NCBI GenBank assembly: GCA_963831645.1
Contig: CAWHQZ010000017.1
Coordinates: 310,001-374,000, forward strand
Origin: CAWHQZ01 sp963831645
GTDB lineage: Bacteria; Pseudomonadota; Alphaproteobacteria; Rhizobiales; Aestuariivirgaceae
Reading direction: 5' to 3'
Length of the DNA: 64,000 bases
Shown: piece by piece, positions 8,146 to 17,828 of the stretch
Layout of the letters: each line of letters opens with the position of its first letter
How positions within the stretch are numbered: position 1 is the stretch's first letter
The notes under the pieces: generated by a model
Database searches by the model: none
Told to the model about the DNA's origin: nothing
What the model saw: only the letters and a program-made list of their open reading frames with translations
Made by a program: the position numbers and the translations under genes

Positions 8146-8797
8146 TTGTGTCACGAGTATCGCCGGTCCAAACGGCGGTGCGCAACTGTACGAGAGATGA
8201 AGGAGGGCCCTTCGAGGTCGGCAATCAGGTGTTGATCTCAAGCCACCGCAAGCTGCTGTCGTCAAAAGCGATGGTGGTGAACGTTGCGGAAAAGTCGGGA
8301 CAAGATTCCGGCAGGCATGGTTGAGAGAGGCGAGCGCAAGCGAACCGTCGATGAAGTGTCGAAAGCGGATTAGACGATGTCAAAACCGGGGGCTGACCCT
8401 GCCTCCGGGATCAGCTTGGGGGATGTCCTGAGACTGCCCAAGCGGCATCCGGCATGTAGGCGGCGCGAAGCTCAATCAGGCTCTTGTACGGAACGTGAGA
8501 ACCTGGCCGGCGATGCCAAGGGAAAAGGCACAAGCGGCTCCAACCGCGAGGCCGAAAGTACCGATGCGCCGGAGAGGGGCGGACTGCTCCGTAGTAGCGA
8601 TGAAGCGGGGTAATGCCCGTGGAGCGAAGGGGGCGGGTCATCGCCGTTGAGCTTGGGTCAACCGGGTCAACCGGGAGGAACCCGAATGTTCAACGGAAGG
8701 CGGCAGCCTTCGCGCGGTGGCACGAGCCGGATGACGCGAGAGTGTCAAGTCCGGATCTGTGAGAGGCTCGGGGTGAAATTCCCCGGGCCTACTCGGC
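8146..8797 (+). mobile_element. Group II intron, array copy 1 (subfamily alpha)
   Basis: Starts after ATGTC-N6-GGGTC, the same layout as the empty site at 17735-17750. The EBS1 loop reads GACCCT instead of GACCCA, in a stem enlarged by one C-G pair. Domain V follows the 34-nt pattern, with variant upper-stem bases (ATGACG... GTGTCA). The copy ends CTACTCGGC. There is no ORF for a maturase. Confidence 0.8.
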
Positions 8798-9446
8798 GTG
8801 TGTCACGAGCATCGCCGGTCCAAACGGCGGTGCGCAACTGTACGAGAGATGAAGGAGGGCCCTTCGAGGCCGGCGATCAGGTGCTGGTCTCAAGCCACCG
8901 CAAGCTGCTGTCGTCAAAAGCGATGGTGGTGAACGTTGCGGAAACGCCGGGACGAAGATTCCGGCAGGCAAGGTTGAGAGAGGCGAGCGCAAGCGAACCG
9001 TCGATGAAGTGTCGAAAGCGGATTAGGCGATGTCAAAACCGGGGGCTGACCCTGCCTCCGGGATCAGCTCGGGGGAGTCCTGAAGCCCGCCCGAGCGGCA
9101 TCCGGCATGTAGACGGCGCGAAGCTCAACCAGGCTCTTGTACGGAACGTGAGAACCTGGCCGGCGATGCCAAGGGAAAAGGCACAAGCGGCTCCAACCGC
9201 GAGGCCGAAAGTACCGATGCGCCGGAGAGGGGCGGACTGCTCCGTAGTAGCGATGAAGCGGGTGTAATGCCCGTGGAGCGAAGGGAGCGGGTCACCGACG
9301 TTGGGTTGGGTCAACCGGCAACGGGAGGAACCCGACATGCAACGGAAGGCGGCAGCCTTCGCGCGGTGGCACGAGCCGGATGATGCGAGAGTATCAAGTC
9401 CGGATCTGTGAGAGGCTCGGGGTGAAATTCCCCGGGCCTACTCGGC
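8798..9446 (+). mobile_element. Group II intron, array copy 2 (subfamily alpha)
   Basis: Begins with GTGTGTC rather than TTGTGTC and directly abuts copy 1. It shares the alpha markers: EBS1 loop GACCCT, 'cgatgaagtg' and 'gggagtcctgaag'. Domain V and domain VI are intact; the upper loop of domain VI reads GAAATT as in copies 1-5. Confidence 0.8.
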
Positions 9447-10094
9447 TTGTGTCACGAGCATCGCCGGTCCAAACGGCGGTGCGCAACTGTACGAGAGATG
9501 AAGGAGGGCCCTTCGAGGTCGGCAGTCAGGTGTTGGTCTCAAGCCACCGCAAGCTGCTGTCGTCAAAAGCGATGGTGGTGAACGTTGCGGAAACGCCGGG
9601 ACAAGATTCCGGCAGGCAAGGTTGAGAGAGGCGAGCGCAAGCGAACCGTCGATGAAGTGTCGAAAGCGGATTAGGCGATGTCAAAACCGGGGGCTGACCC
9701 TGCCTCCGGGATCAACTCGGGGGAATCCTGAAGCCCGCCCGAGTGGCATCCGGCATGTAGACGGCGCGAAGCTCAACCAGGCTCTTGTACGGAACGTGAG
9801 AACCTGGCCGGCGATGCCAAGGGAAAAGGCACAAGCGGCTCCAACCGCGAGGCCGAAAGTACCGATGCGCCGGAGAGGGGCGGACTGCTCCGTAGTAGCG
9901 ATGAAGCGGGTGTAATGCCTGTGGAGCGAAGGGAGCGGGTCATCGACATTGGGTCGGGTCAACCGGCAACGGGAGGAACCCGACATGCAACGGAAGGCGG
10001 CAGCCTTCGCGCGGTGGCACGAGCCGGATGATGCGAGAGTGTCAAGTCCGGATCTGTGAGAGGCTCGGGGTGAAATTCCCCGGGCCTACTCGGC
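9447..10094 (+). mobile_element. Group II intron, array copy 3 (subfamily alpha)
   Basis: Nearly identical to copy 2, with scattered substitutions. Domain V and the bulged A of domain VI are kept. Length is 648 nt, equal to the solitary copies. Confidence 0.8.
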
Positions 10095-10744
10095 TTGTGT
10101 CACGAGCATCGCCGGTCCAAACGGCGGTGCGCAACTGTACGAGAGATGAAGGAGGGCCCTTCGAGGTCGGCAGTCAGGTGTTGGTCTCAAGCCACCGCAA
10201 GCTGCTGTCGTCAAAAGCGATGGTGGTGAACGTTGCGGAAACGCCGGGACGATGATTCCGGCAGGCAAGGTTGAGAGAGGCGAGCGCAAGCGAACCGTCG
10301 ATGAAGTGTCGAAAGCGGATTAGGCGATGTCAAAACCGGGGGCTGACCCTGCCTCCGAGATCAACTCGGGGGAATCCTGAAGCCCGCCCGAGTGGCATCC
10401 GGCATGTAGACGGCGCGAAGCTCAACCAGGCTCTTGTACGGAACGTGAGAACCTAGACGATGATGCCAAGGGAAAAGGCACAAGCGGCTCCAACCGCGAG
10501 GCCGAAAGTACCGATGCGTCGGCTAGGGACGGACTGCTTCGTAGTAGTGCGGAAGCGGGTGTAATGCCCGTGGAGCGAAGGGAGCAGGCCATCGCCATTT
10601 GGCTCGGGTCAACCGGCAACGGGAGGAACCCGATATTCAATGGAAGGCGGCAGCCTTCGAGCGGTGGCACGAGCCGGATGACGCGAGAGTGTCAAGTCCG
10701 GATCTGTGAGAGGCTCGGGGTGAAATTCCCCGGGCCTACTCGGC
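10095..10744 (+). mobile_element. Group II intron, array copy 4 (alpha/beta chimera)
   Basis: The 5' half has alpha markers (EBS1 loop GACCCT, 'cgatgaagtg'). The distal part has beta markers ('gagcaggccatcgccatttgg'). The switch lies near 10450-10600. This is the pattern left by recombination or gene conversion between array members. Confidence 0.75.
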
Positions 10745-11396
10745 TTGTGTCACGAGCATCGCCGGTCCAAACGGACGGCGCAACTGTACGAGAGATGAAG
10801 GAGGGCCCTTCAGGTTCGGCGATCGGGTAGCGACCCCAAGCTCACCGCAAGCTGCTGTCGTCAAAAGCAATGGTGGTGAACGTTGTGGAAACGTCGGGAC
10901 GATGATCCCGGCAGGCACGGTTGAGAGAGGCGAGCGCAAGCGAACCGTCTGTAGAAGTGTCGAAATGCGGATTAGGCGATGTCAAAACCGGGGGTTGACC
11001 CATCCTCCGGGACGAGCTCGGGGGATGACCTGATACGGCCGAGCGACATCCGGCGTGTAGGCGGCGCGAAGCTCCAACCAGGCTCTGGTACGGAACGTGA
11101 GAACCTGGCCGGCGATGCCAAGGGAAAAGGTACAAGCGGCGCCAACCGCGAGGCCGAAAGTACCGATGCGCCGGCTCAGGGGCGGACTGCTTCGTAGTAG
11201 TGAGGAAGCGGGTGTAATGCCCGTGGAGCGAAGGGAGCGGGCCATCGCCATTTGGTCGGGTCAACCGGCAACGGGAGGAACCCGATGTTCAATGGAAGGC
11301 GGCAGGTTTCGTGCGGTGGCACGAGCCGGATGATGCGAGAGTGTCAAGTCCGGATTTGTGAGGGGCTCGGGGTGAAATTCCCCGGGCCTACTCGGC
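10745..11396 (+). mobile_element. Group II intron, array copy 5 (beta, degenerate)
   Basis: The EBS1 loop is GACCCA as in the solitary introns. The copy carries several private indels (for example near 10780, 10830, 10950 and 11040), suggesting relaxed constraint. Domain V is still recognisable. Confidence 0.75.
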
Positions 11397-12049
11397 TTGT
11401 GTCACGAGCATCGCAGGTCCAAACGGCGGTGCGCAACTGTACGAGAGATGAAGGAGGGCCCTTCGAGGTCGGCGATCAGGTGCAGGCCTCAAGCTCCCGC
11501 AAGCTTGCTTCTCATTAAAAGCGATGGTGGTGAGCGTTGTGGAAACGTCGGGACGATGATCCCGGCAGGCAAGGTTGAGAGAGGCGAGCGCAAGCGAACC
11601 GTGAGTGAAGTGTCGAAAGCGGATTAGGCGATGTCGAAACCGGGGGTTGACCCATCCTCCGGGACGAGCTCGGGAGATGCCCTGATACTGCCCGAGCGGC
11701 ATCCGGCATGTAGACGGCGCGAAGTTCAACCAGGCTCTGGTACGGAACGTGAGAACCTGGCCGGCGATGCCAAGGGAAAAGGTGCAAGCGGCGCCAACCG
11801 CGAGGCCGAAAGTACCGACGCGCCGGCTTGGGGCGGACTGCTTAGTAGTAGTGAGGAAGCGGGTGTAATGCCCGTGGAGCGAAGGGAGCAGGCCATCGCC
11901 ATTTGGTCGGGTCAACCGGCAACGGGAGGAACCCGATCTTCAATGGAAGGCGGCAGCCTTCGTGCGGTGGCACGAGCCGGATGATGCGAGAGTATCACGT
12001 CCGGGATATTGTGAGGGGCTCGGGGTGAAAGTCCCCGGGCCTACTCGGC
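11397..12049 (+). mobile_element. Group II intron, array copy 6 (beta)
   Basis: Very similar to solitary copies A and C over most of its length. Its domain V has insertions near 12003 ('ccgggatattg' instead of 'ccggatctg'), which break the basal helix. The copy is probably inactive for splicing. Confidence 0.75.
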
Positions 12050-12692
12050 TTGTGTCACGAGCATGGCGGTCCAAACGGCGGTGCGCAGAACTATTGCGAG
12101 ATGAAGGAGGGCCCTTCGAGGTCGGCGATCAGGTGCAGGCCTCACTCCACGACTGCTGTCGTCAAAAGCGATGGTGGTGAGCGTTGTGGAAACGTCGGGA
12201 CGATGATCCCGGCAGGCAAGGTTGAGAGAGGCGAGCGCAAGCGAACCGTCAGTGAAGTGTCGAAAGCGGATTAGGCGATGTCGAAACCGGGGGTTGACCC
12301 ATCCTCCGGGACGAGCTCGGGAGATGCCCTGATACTGCCCGAGCGGCATCCGGCATGTAGACGGCGCGAAGTTCAACCAGGCTCTGGTACGGAACGTGAG
12401 AACCTGGCCGGCGATGCCAAGGGAAAAGGTGCAAGCGGCGCCAACCGCGAGGCCGAAAGTACCGACGCGCCGGCTTGGGGCGGACTGCTTAGTAGTAGTG
12501 AGGGAGGACCGGGGTCTGATGTTCATGAGGAGCAAGGGCCGTCGCCATTTGGTCGGGTCGACCGGCAACGGGAGGAACCCGATCTTCAATGGAAAGCGGC
12601 GGCGCGTGCGGTGGCACAGAGCCGGATGATGCGAGAGTATCACGTCCGGATCTGTGAGGGGCTCGGGGTGAAAGTCCCCGGGCCTACTCGGC
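12050..12692 (+). mobile_element. Group II intron, array copy 7 (beta, last copy)
   Basis: The shortest copy at 643 nt, with deletions near 12064 and 12150 and a rearranged stretch near 12500-12610. Domains V and VI are intact. Its 3' flank AAACTCGGC leads into a hairpin repeat, like the AGACTCGGC flank of intron A. Confidence 0.75.
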
Positions 12693-12696
12693 AAAC

Positions 12697-12770
12697 TCGG
12701 CAGTTCATTGGGGCAGCGACATCGTCTGCTTTCCACTTGGAAGCAGCCACAAATAACGCCGCTGGTCACT
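12697..12770. repeat. Nested-hairpin repeat, copy c
   Basis: Inner stem CTGCTTTCC (12726-12734) pairs with GGAAGCAG (12739-12746), with one bulged T. Outer stem GGCAGCG/CGCCGCT has one mismatch. It follows the last intron of the array, as copy a follows intron A. The change of loop and stem bases relative to copies a and b with pairing kept points to a selected structure. Confidence 0.7.
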
Positions 12771-12957
12771 TCGCATTCGTGCCATAGGCGGTGTTGAATT
12801 CAAGGCTCGCACTTATAGAAATAGACTGAAGATCGAAGCCTTCGCTGGGCAGGAGCCTGGTGATCTCAAATGTTTCCGCGGCCCGAAAACGATCAGACTT
12901 TGACGATGAATACTCAACCTGCTGACCGACCGAGAATTTGTGCTCGGTGATGCTCAT
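12766..12957 (-). CDS. Small 'HKFSVGQ'-type hypothetical protein, C-terminus altered
   Basis: From ATG at 12957 the product is 63 residues: MSITEHKFSVGQQVEYSSSK, then ETFEITRLLPSEGFDLQ. This looks like a small rhizobial protein with a 'VGQxVxFxPxRS...GxYxIxRLLPxExGxxQYRIK' pattern. The expected end (YRIKS... with a basic tail) is replaced by SISISASLEFNTAYG. The 3' end therefore appears altered or truncated, probably by the neighbouring repeat. Function is unknown; there is no signal peptide. Confidence 0.5.
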   Translation of the reverse strand: MSITEHKFSVGQQVEYSSSKSDRFRAAETFEITRLLPSEGFDLQSISISASLEFNTAYGTNAK

Positions 12958-13016
12958 GGGCGGATATCTTGTTTTGGATTTGCCTGAGAAGAACCAGGAT
13001 CGGTGGTCGGATCTTT

Positions 13017-13238
13017 TCACACAGCTTTCGCCATCGCCTCGACCTTGAGCCTGCTCGGGCTTCTCCCACCCAACATCACGCCCTCCAGGATCCGCTTCGC
13101 AACGTGATCGCGCGTCAAAGTTCCGTCGACCACTCGCGGGTCGCGATTGTTGACCAGTTCTTGCCAAGCATCATCGAGCACGCCGGTAAGCATGCGAACA
13201 ACTGTCCGCCCGAAATAGGAAGGTACATCTTTGATCAT
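13017..13238 (-). CDS. Hypothetical protein (73 aa)
   Basis: Starting at the ATG at 13238 the protein reads MIKDVPSYFGRTVVRMLTGV, continuing with a helical, charged segment containing LTRDHVAKRILEGVMLG. It resembles small conserved hypotheticals of rhizobial accessory regions; I do not know a function. A longer start at 13295 exists, but those residues look like another small ORF. It is in the same direction as the other small genes here, possibly a loose transcription unit. Confidence 0.5.
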   Translation of the reverse strand: MIKDVPSYFGRTVVRMLTGVLDDAWQELVNNRDPRVVDGTLTRDHVAKRILEGVMLGGRSPSRLKVEAMAKAV

Positions 13239-13362
13239 GGCGAGCCTCTTCTGCCTTGCAGGCGGGAGTTTTGACGAGCACGTCGGGACAGGCATCCATG
13301 GCGATTTGCTGCTGGTCGGGCATTACCACCGTGCGCGAGACCGTTGCGTGCTTCCAAGCCGT

Positions 13363-13581
13363 TTATTCTCTCATCAGCCTGAAGTAGTGCTCTGCGTGCT
13401 GATAAAGGTTCTCGGTCTCGGTCGTATCACCGGTCAATGCGGCGGCACGTGCGAGCACGACGTAGCGTTCGTAGCTTCTTTTGGCATTGGCCAAGACATT
13501 GGATTGGCTTGACCGCGGCGTCGACCTCTTAGAGCGGTCGGAAAATAACCTGTCAGCCCCGTGGTGTTGATGAGTCCTCAT
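13363..13581 (-). CDS. DUF4167-type small protein
   Basis: The 72-residue product ends with the core of DUF4167: AKRSYERYVVLARAAALTGD, then ENLYQHAEHYFRLMRE. In alphaproteobacteria this core normally sits at the N-terminus of a longer protein with a low-complexity tail; here the protein ends right after the core. Its role is unknown. The basic N-terminal extension (RSKRSTPRSSQ) may help RNA or DNA binding, which is only a guess. Start at 13581. Confidence 0.65.
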   Translation of the reverse strand: MRTHQHHGADRLFSDRSKRSTPRSSQSNVLANAKRSYERYVVLARAAALTGDTTETENLYQHAEHYFRLMRE

Positions 13582-13734
13582 GCTTATCTCTTGGCGTCGT
13601 TCAGCGTGCTACCTCTGGTTCGCAATGACAAATGATCGGATAGATCGTGCGGCGAACCAGCATCAAGGTCCCTCAATTGATCGCTTTTCGTTAATACTCC
13701 AGCGTCGCTCCGATCGCCGGAGTCACTTTTGCGC

Positions 13735-13920
13735 TTATCTGAGCACACCACTCCGCCATGCCGAAGTGGACTTGCACCGGCGGCAGATGCGTTCGCCAGC
13801 CCAGGCGCTCTGAAATGGCGACCGGCACACTAGACATTGCCTTGTCTTGTGTTGGATGAGGCGCTCCGACACTAGCTCTTCATCGCCCTCTGATACGGTC
13901 GTGGTCTGCTTATCGGGCAT
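13735..13920 (-). CDS. Small four-cysteine (zinc-ribbon-like) protein
   Basis: From ATG at 13920 the product is 61 residues with two CxxC pairs in CLVCRSPFQSAWAGERICRR (about residues 30-49) followed by CKSTSAWRSG. The spacing C-x2-C-x14-C-x2-C fits a zinc ribbon. I associate this motif with small hypotheticals in Bradyrhizobium-like genomes. The N-terminus is acidic. Its partner is unknown; nucleic-acid or protein binding is likely for such ribbons. Confidence 0.55.
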   Translation of the reverse strand: MPDKQTTTVSEGDEELVSERLIQHKTRQCLVCRSPFQSAWAGERICRRCKSTSAWRSGVLR

Positions 13921-14096
13921 GCTGTCGCAACCGCGGCGAAGCATTAGTTTCTTCCTTAGGGCTGCAAGTCGGAGCCGATCTCGCGCGGGTCACGTTAGCA
14001 ACTCAGCAGACTTGCACGCATCGAGGGAGCGCTTGTATATGGCATCGGGGCGCTGGAATATCAAGAAGTCGGCAGTGGAGATCGCGTTGATGCTGC

Positions 14097-14228
14097 CGCC
14101 GCACCGGCAACCTACGCGCCGTCCAATTGCTATTGGGACACACCAAGATCGAGAGCACGGTGCGTTACCTCGGCATCGAGGTAGACGATGCACTTGCAAT
14201 AGCCGAGCAGACCAGGAACAGGAGCTGA
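14097..14228 (+). pseudogene. Tyrosine recombinase, C-terminal remnant (plus strand)
   Basis: Forty-three codons match the end of the 211-residue recombinases: RRTGNLRAVQLLLGHTKIES, then VRYLGIEVDDALAIAEQ. The final residues (TRNRS) differ. The GH and Tyr residues are present, but the rest of the gene is absent. The terminal hairpin of the intact units is not found after the stop. Confidence 0.85.
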
Positions 14229-14279
14229 ATGGATGAGAAAACTGCGCCCACTGGTTCAACGGCCTGATGCACTCCATCA

Positions 14280-17200
14280 TCACCCCATTTCGTCGAGCAA
14301 CGCCTTGGCGTCCTGCAGGTCGGGCGTGTCGAAGCCCTCGGTGAACCAGCCATAGATCGGCGCGAGCAGGTCGCGGGCCTCGTCGCGACGGCCCTGGTCG
14401 CACCAGAGCCGGGCGAGGCTCATTGCGGCGCGCAATTCAAGTGACTTTGCGCGCTGGCGTCGCGCGACGCCAAGGCCTCCTGGTAGCACGTCTCCGCTTC
14501 GTGACTGTTCGCCCGGGGACACGTGAGCCAACAGCATTCCCTTGACGCGCAGGAGTTCCGCTTCCCAGAAACGCACCCCGCTCCTGTTCACGAAGCGGAG
14601 CGCTTCCTCGAGCACGTCGAGTCCGAGCTGCGCCTCCCCGGCATGCAAGTGCGCCTCCGCCAGCAGGGCCTTATGAAAGGGCTCGAACATACGCATGCCC
14701 AGGTTTACGCAAGCGTCCAGCCCCGCCGCAGCTCCGAGAGGCTGCTCTTTGCCTGTCCCTGGGTCGCCAGCACCCAGCCGCGGGCAACGGTTGCCGTCGC
14801 CTCTTGCAGCGCAAGCCGTTGCTCCGCCGCGAGCCTGGCCAGGCGCTCGCCCCATGCCGGACCATCGCCGTGTCTCGTCGCAGCTGATGCAAGATAACGC
14901 CGTAATTGAGGGCGTGCGCGACCGTGGGTGGGTGCGCGATCTGTTCGGCTAGAGCCACCGACCGGCGGGCGTTCTCCGCGGCCCGATCAGGATAGCCAAG
15001 GAACCAAAGATCCAGACCGCTATGCGCCCAGGCGCAGACGCCGGGATCGTGCCCGACATAGGTCAAGGCATGTGCCCCATGTTTCGCCGGGCTGTAGAGG
15101 CAAAAGACCCCGCTCGGCGTGCTCCCGGGCGGCGGCGAATTCGCCGGTCCAAGTGCAGCGGGCCCACGCGGAGTGATGGGCCTGGAGGCGAAGTTCATCG
15201 TCGTTCTGTTGCTCGGCCATCCGAAACAGCTCGTCGCTCAACTCGCGCCCCTTGCGGTCGTCGCCCCGTGTCTGATGAATGAGCCACAGTCCCGATACGA
15301 TCTTGAAGCGTTCGCTGTGATCACCGAGTTCCCCGCACAGCTCTTCGGCACGACGGTATGCCTGCTCGGCCTCTGCTGCCGCCCAACCCCTCGTGGCGAG
15401 GAAGGCCGGGCCGAGCGTGGTCTGAAACCGCAGCTCCGTCCGCTTGCGCTCGGGCGTATCGGGGAGGGACTCGAGCAGCTGGAGGCCCTGCGAGAGGTGG
15501 CTTATGGCCTCTACATTGGCCGAGGTGCGCAGGGCGCGCTCGCCGGCGGCGAACCAGTAGTCGACCGCCGTCTCGGCCAGACCGCCCTCGGCACAATGAT
15601 GGGCGAGGAGTTCGGGCTGGGTGACCGCGATTTCGGGGAAGCGCTCCTGCAGAACCGTCGCGATGCGCGCGTGCAGCTGCTGCCGCGCTCCGCGCAGCAA
15701 CGTGCTGTAGGCGGCTTCCTGCACCAGCGCGTGCTTGAACGTGTAGACCGCATCGGGCGGCGTGCCGCGGCGGTAGATCAGCTCGGAGGCGACGAGCTGA
15801 TCGAGTGCGTCCCTCAGTTCGCTCTCCGGCAACTCCGAGACGGCGCCGATCAGCTCGTGCGAGAACTCGCGGCCGATGGCCGCACCGATCTCCGCGATCT
15901 TCCGCACCGGCGACAGGCGGTCGAGCCGCGCCATCAGAGACGCATGCAGCGTGGTCGGGATTGCCAGCGGCGGCAGTGGCGCGGTGAGTACGTAGCGGTC
16001 ACGCTCGCTCTGAAGCACGCCGCTCTCCAGGATCGCCTTGGTCAGCTCCTCGATGAACAACGGCACGCCGTCGGTGCGGGCGACGATCTGATCCTCGACC
16101 TCCTTCGGCAGCGACCGGCCGCCGGCCAGTCGCTCGATCACTGCCACCCCCTCACGGCGGGTAAGCCGATTGAGCGGATGCACCGTGACGTGCGGACGCC
16201 CGGTCCACGGCGGCGCGAACTCGGGCCGAGCAGTCACGATGAGCAGCACGGGCAGGCCCTGTATCCGATCGATGATCCGCTCCAGCAGTTCCAGCGACGT
16301 TGGGTCGATCCAGTGCGCGTCCTCGAAGATCATGAGCACCGGCAGGCGCGCCGCGAGCCCATCGAGCTGCGCCAGCAAGGCGATCAGGGTCTGCTCCTTG
16401 CGCTTCTGCGGACTGAGGTCCAGCCGAGGGTAGCGGCTGCCGCTCGGGATCGACAACAGATCGGCCACCAAGGCCACGTCCCGCGTGACATCCGGCCTGC
16501 CTGCGCGAGCAGCGCCTCCAGCTTGTCGAGCTTGCGTTCGGGCGCGTCGTCGCGCTCGAAGCCGGCCGCAAGTTCGAGCTGCCGGATGAAGGGATACAGG
16601 GCGCTTGCCTGGTGATGCGGCGAGCAGAAGTAGCGCAGGCGCGTGTGCGGTTCGCCTTGCAGCCGCTCGAGCGCGGTGGCGGCGATGCGCGACTTGCCAA
16701 TGCCGGGCTCACCCGACAGCAGCACGACTTGGCCTTCGCCGCTCTTCGCCCGCGCCCAGCGGCGCAGCAGCAGCTCGATCTCCTCTTCGCGCCCGACCAG
16801 CGGCGTCAGGGCAGACGAATGAAAGGCCTCGAAGCGACTTTCGACACCGCTTTCTCGCAGCACCTCGCCATGCCGCCACGGGCTCGGCGAAGCCTTTGGC
16901 TTCAACGGCACCGAGATCACGGCATTCGAAGAGGTTGCCGACGAGCCGCCGCGTGCTCGCCGCGATCACCACGGTGTCAGGCTCTGCAATCGCTTGCAGA
17001 CGCGCAGCAAGGTTCGGCGTCTCCCCAACCACACCGCGCTCCTGCGCGTCGCCGCTGCCGATCAGGTCACCGACGATCACCGGCCCGGTGCCGATGCCGA
17101 TGCGGACTTGTAGGTTCTCGGCAGCCGAATGCCCGAGCCTGCCAACCGCTTCGATCAGCGCCAGACCGGAGCGGACCGCGCGCTCAGCGTCGTCTTCGTG

Positions 17201-17650
17201 CGCTCGCGGATAGCCGAAGTAGACGAGTACGCCGTCGCCCATGTACTTGGCGACGAAACCATCGAACCGACCGATCGTGTCGGCGACGCAGCGGTGGTAT
17301 GCGCCGATCACCTCGCGCATATCCTCTGGGTCGAGCCGCGCAGAGAGCGCCGTCGAGTCCACGAGATCGATGAACATCACCGTGAGTTGCCGGCGTTCGG
17401 CTAGGGAAGGAAGAGGCTTACCGCTTTCCCTGGTCCCCCGCCCGGATCGTGAATTTACCGTGGGTACGGCCCCAAGTTCAGCGATGGCGCGCAATAGCTT
17501 CTTGCGATGTCCGAGTGAGACGCCGAGCCGCTCCAGGTCGCCCTCGTCCAGATCGTGCAGAACATCCTTGTCCACGTCGTTGGCGACGAACGTCTCGACG
17601 TACTTGCCAAGGCCCAAGTCTTCCAGCCATTTGCGAATATCGGGCGTCAT
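14280..17650 (-). pseudogene. SAM-domain/adenylate cyclase/AAA ATPase/TPR regulator, multiply frameshifted
   Basis: Read in order, the pieces give one protein of about 1,120 residues. First is a SAM domain (IRKWLEDLGLGKYVETF). A class III cyclase follows, with metal-binding FIDLVDST and KYMGDGVLVYFG. Then come an AAA/NB-ARC-like ATPase with Walker A GEPGIGKSR and Walker B LMIFEDAHW, and TPR-like repeats to the end. Frames switch near 16850, 16490, 15105, 14870 and 14500, with perhaps more. The start is ATG at 17650 (MTPDIRKWLE). Such proteins couple cyclic-nucleotide synthesis to signal sensing. Motifs between shifts are clean, so decay is recent or the indels are artefacts. Confidence 0.8.
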
Positions 17651-17734
17651 GACTGCCTCGTCTTGGCATGGGACGACACACAGCATAGGACGTTTGACGC
17701 GCGCGGCCTATCAAACAAGGTTTTGCACGGTGCC

Positions 17735-17750
17735 ATGTCTCTTAAGGGTC
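17735..17750 (+). other. Empty group II intron target site
   Basis: The bases ATGTC-N6-GGGTC here are followed directly by AGACTCGGCTGTGCATTGG, which is also the 3' flank of intron A. Intron A and array copy 1 both have ATGTC-N6-GGGTC upstream. The site is thus an uninterrupted homologue of intron A's insertion site. AGGGTC here would pair with the alpha-type EBS1 GACCCT over 6 bp. Confidence 0.7.
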
Positions 17751-17755
17751 AGACT

Positions 17756-17827
17756 CGGCTGTGCATTGGAGCGGCGGCACAGTCTGCTTTTCAAATGGAA
17801 GCAGCCGTAAATGGCGCCGCTCGTCAC
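17756..17827. repeat. Nested-hairpin repeat, copy d
   Basis: Identical to copy a (1899-1970) as part of the duplicated block: outer GAGCGGCG/CGCCGCTC stem and inner CTGCTT/AAGCAG stem. Here it follows an intron-free target site. Confidence 0.7.
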
Positions 17828-17828
17828 T

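Larger units (their letters stand above)
8146..12692 (+). repeat. Tandem array of seven ORF-less group II introns
   Basis: Seven intron copies of 643-653 bp follow each other head to tail with no spacer. Each junction reads ...CTACTCGGC then TTGTGTCACG (GTGTGTCACG at the first junction). Upstream of the first copy is TGGGTC, the presumed IBS1; inside the array the preceding bases are always the 3' end of the previous copy. Copies 1-3 form one sequence subfamily, copy 4 is a chimera, and copies 5-7 match the solitary introns. The array sits between a cyclase pseudogene and a hairpin repeat (12697-12770). Many short ORFs can be read through it on both strands, but none resembles a protein. Confidence 0.88.

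Noticed and set aside
8146..12692. Large repeat array as a CRISPR locus
   Set aside because: Units are about 650 bp with no spacers and show group II intron domains; CRISPR repeats are about 23-50 bp with unique spacers.
1475..12787. Many ORFs of 60-240 codons within the intron copies on both strands
   Set aside because: They repeat with the introns, change frame between copies, and have arginine-proline-rich composition without domains. They are by-products of structured GC-rich RNA sequence.
15119..16615. 498-codon plus-strand ORF in the cyclase/ATPase pseudogene
   Set aside because: It is antisense to clear ATPase and TPR sequence, and its composition is that of a complementary frame (LGQLLDEQRHAVGAGDD-like).
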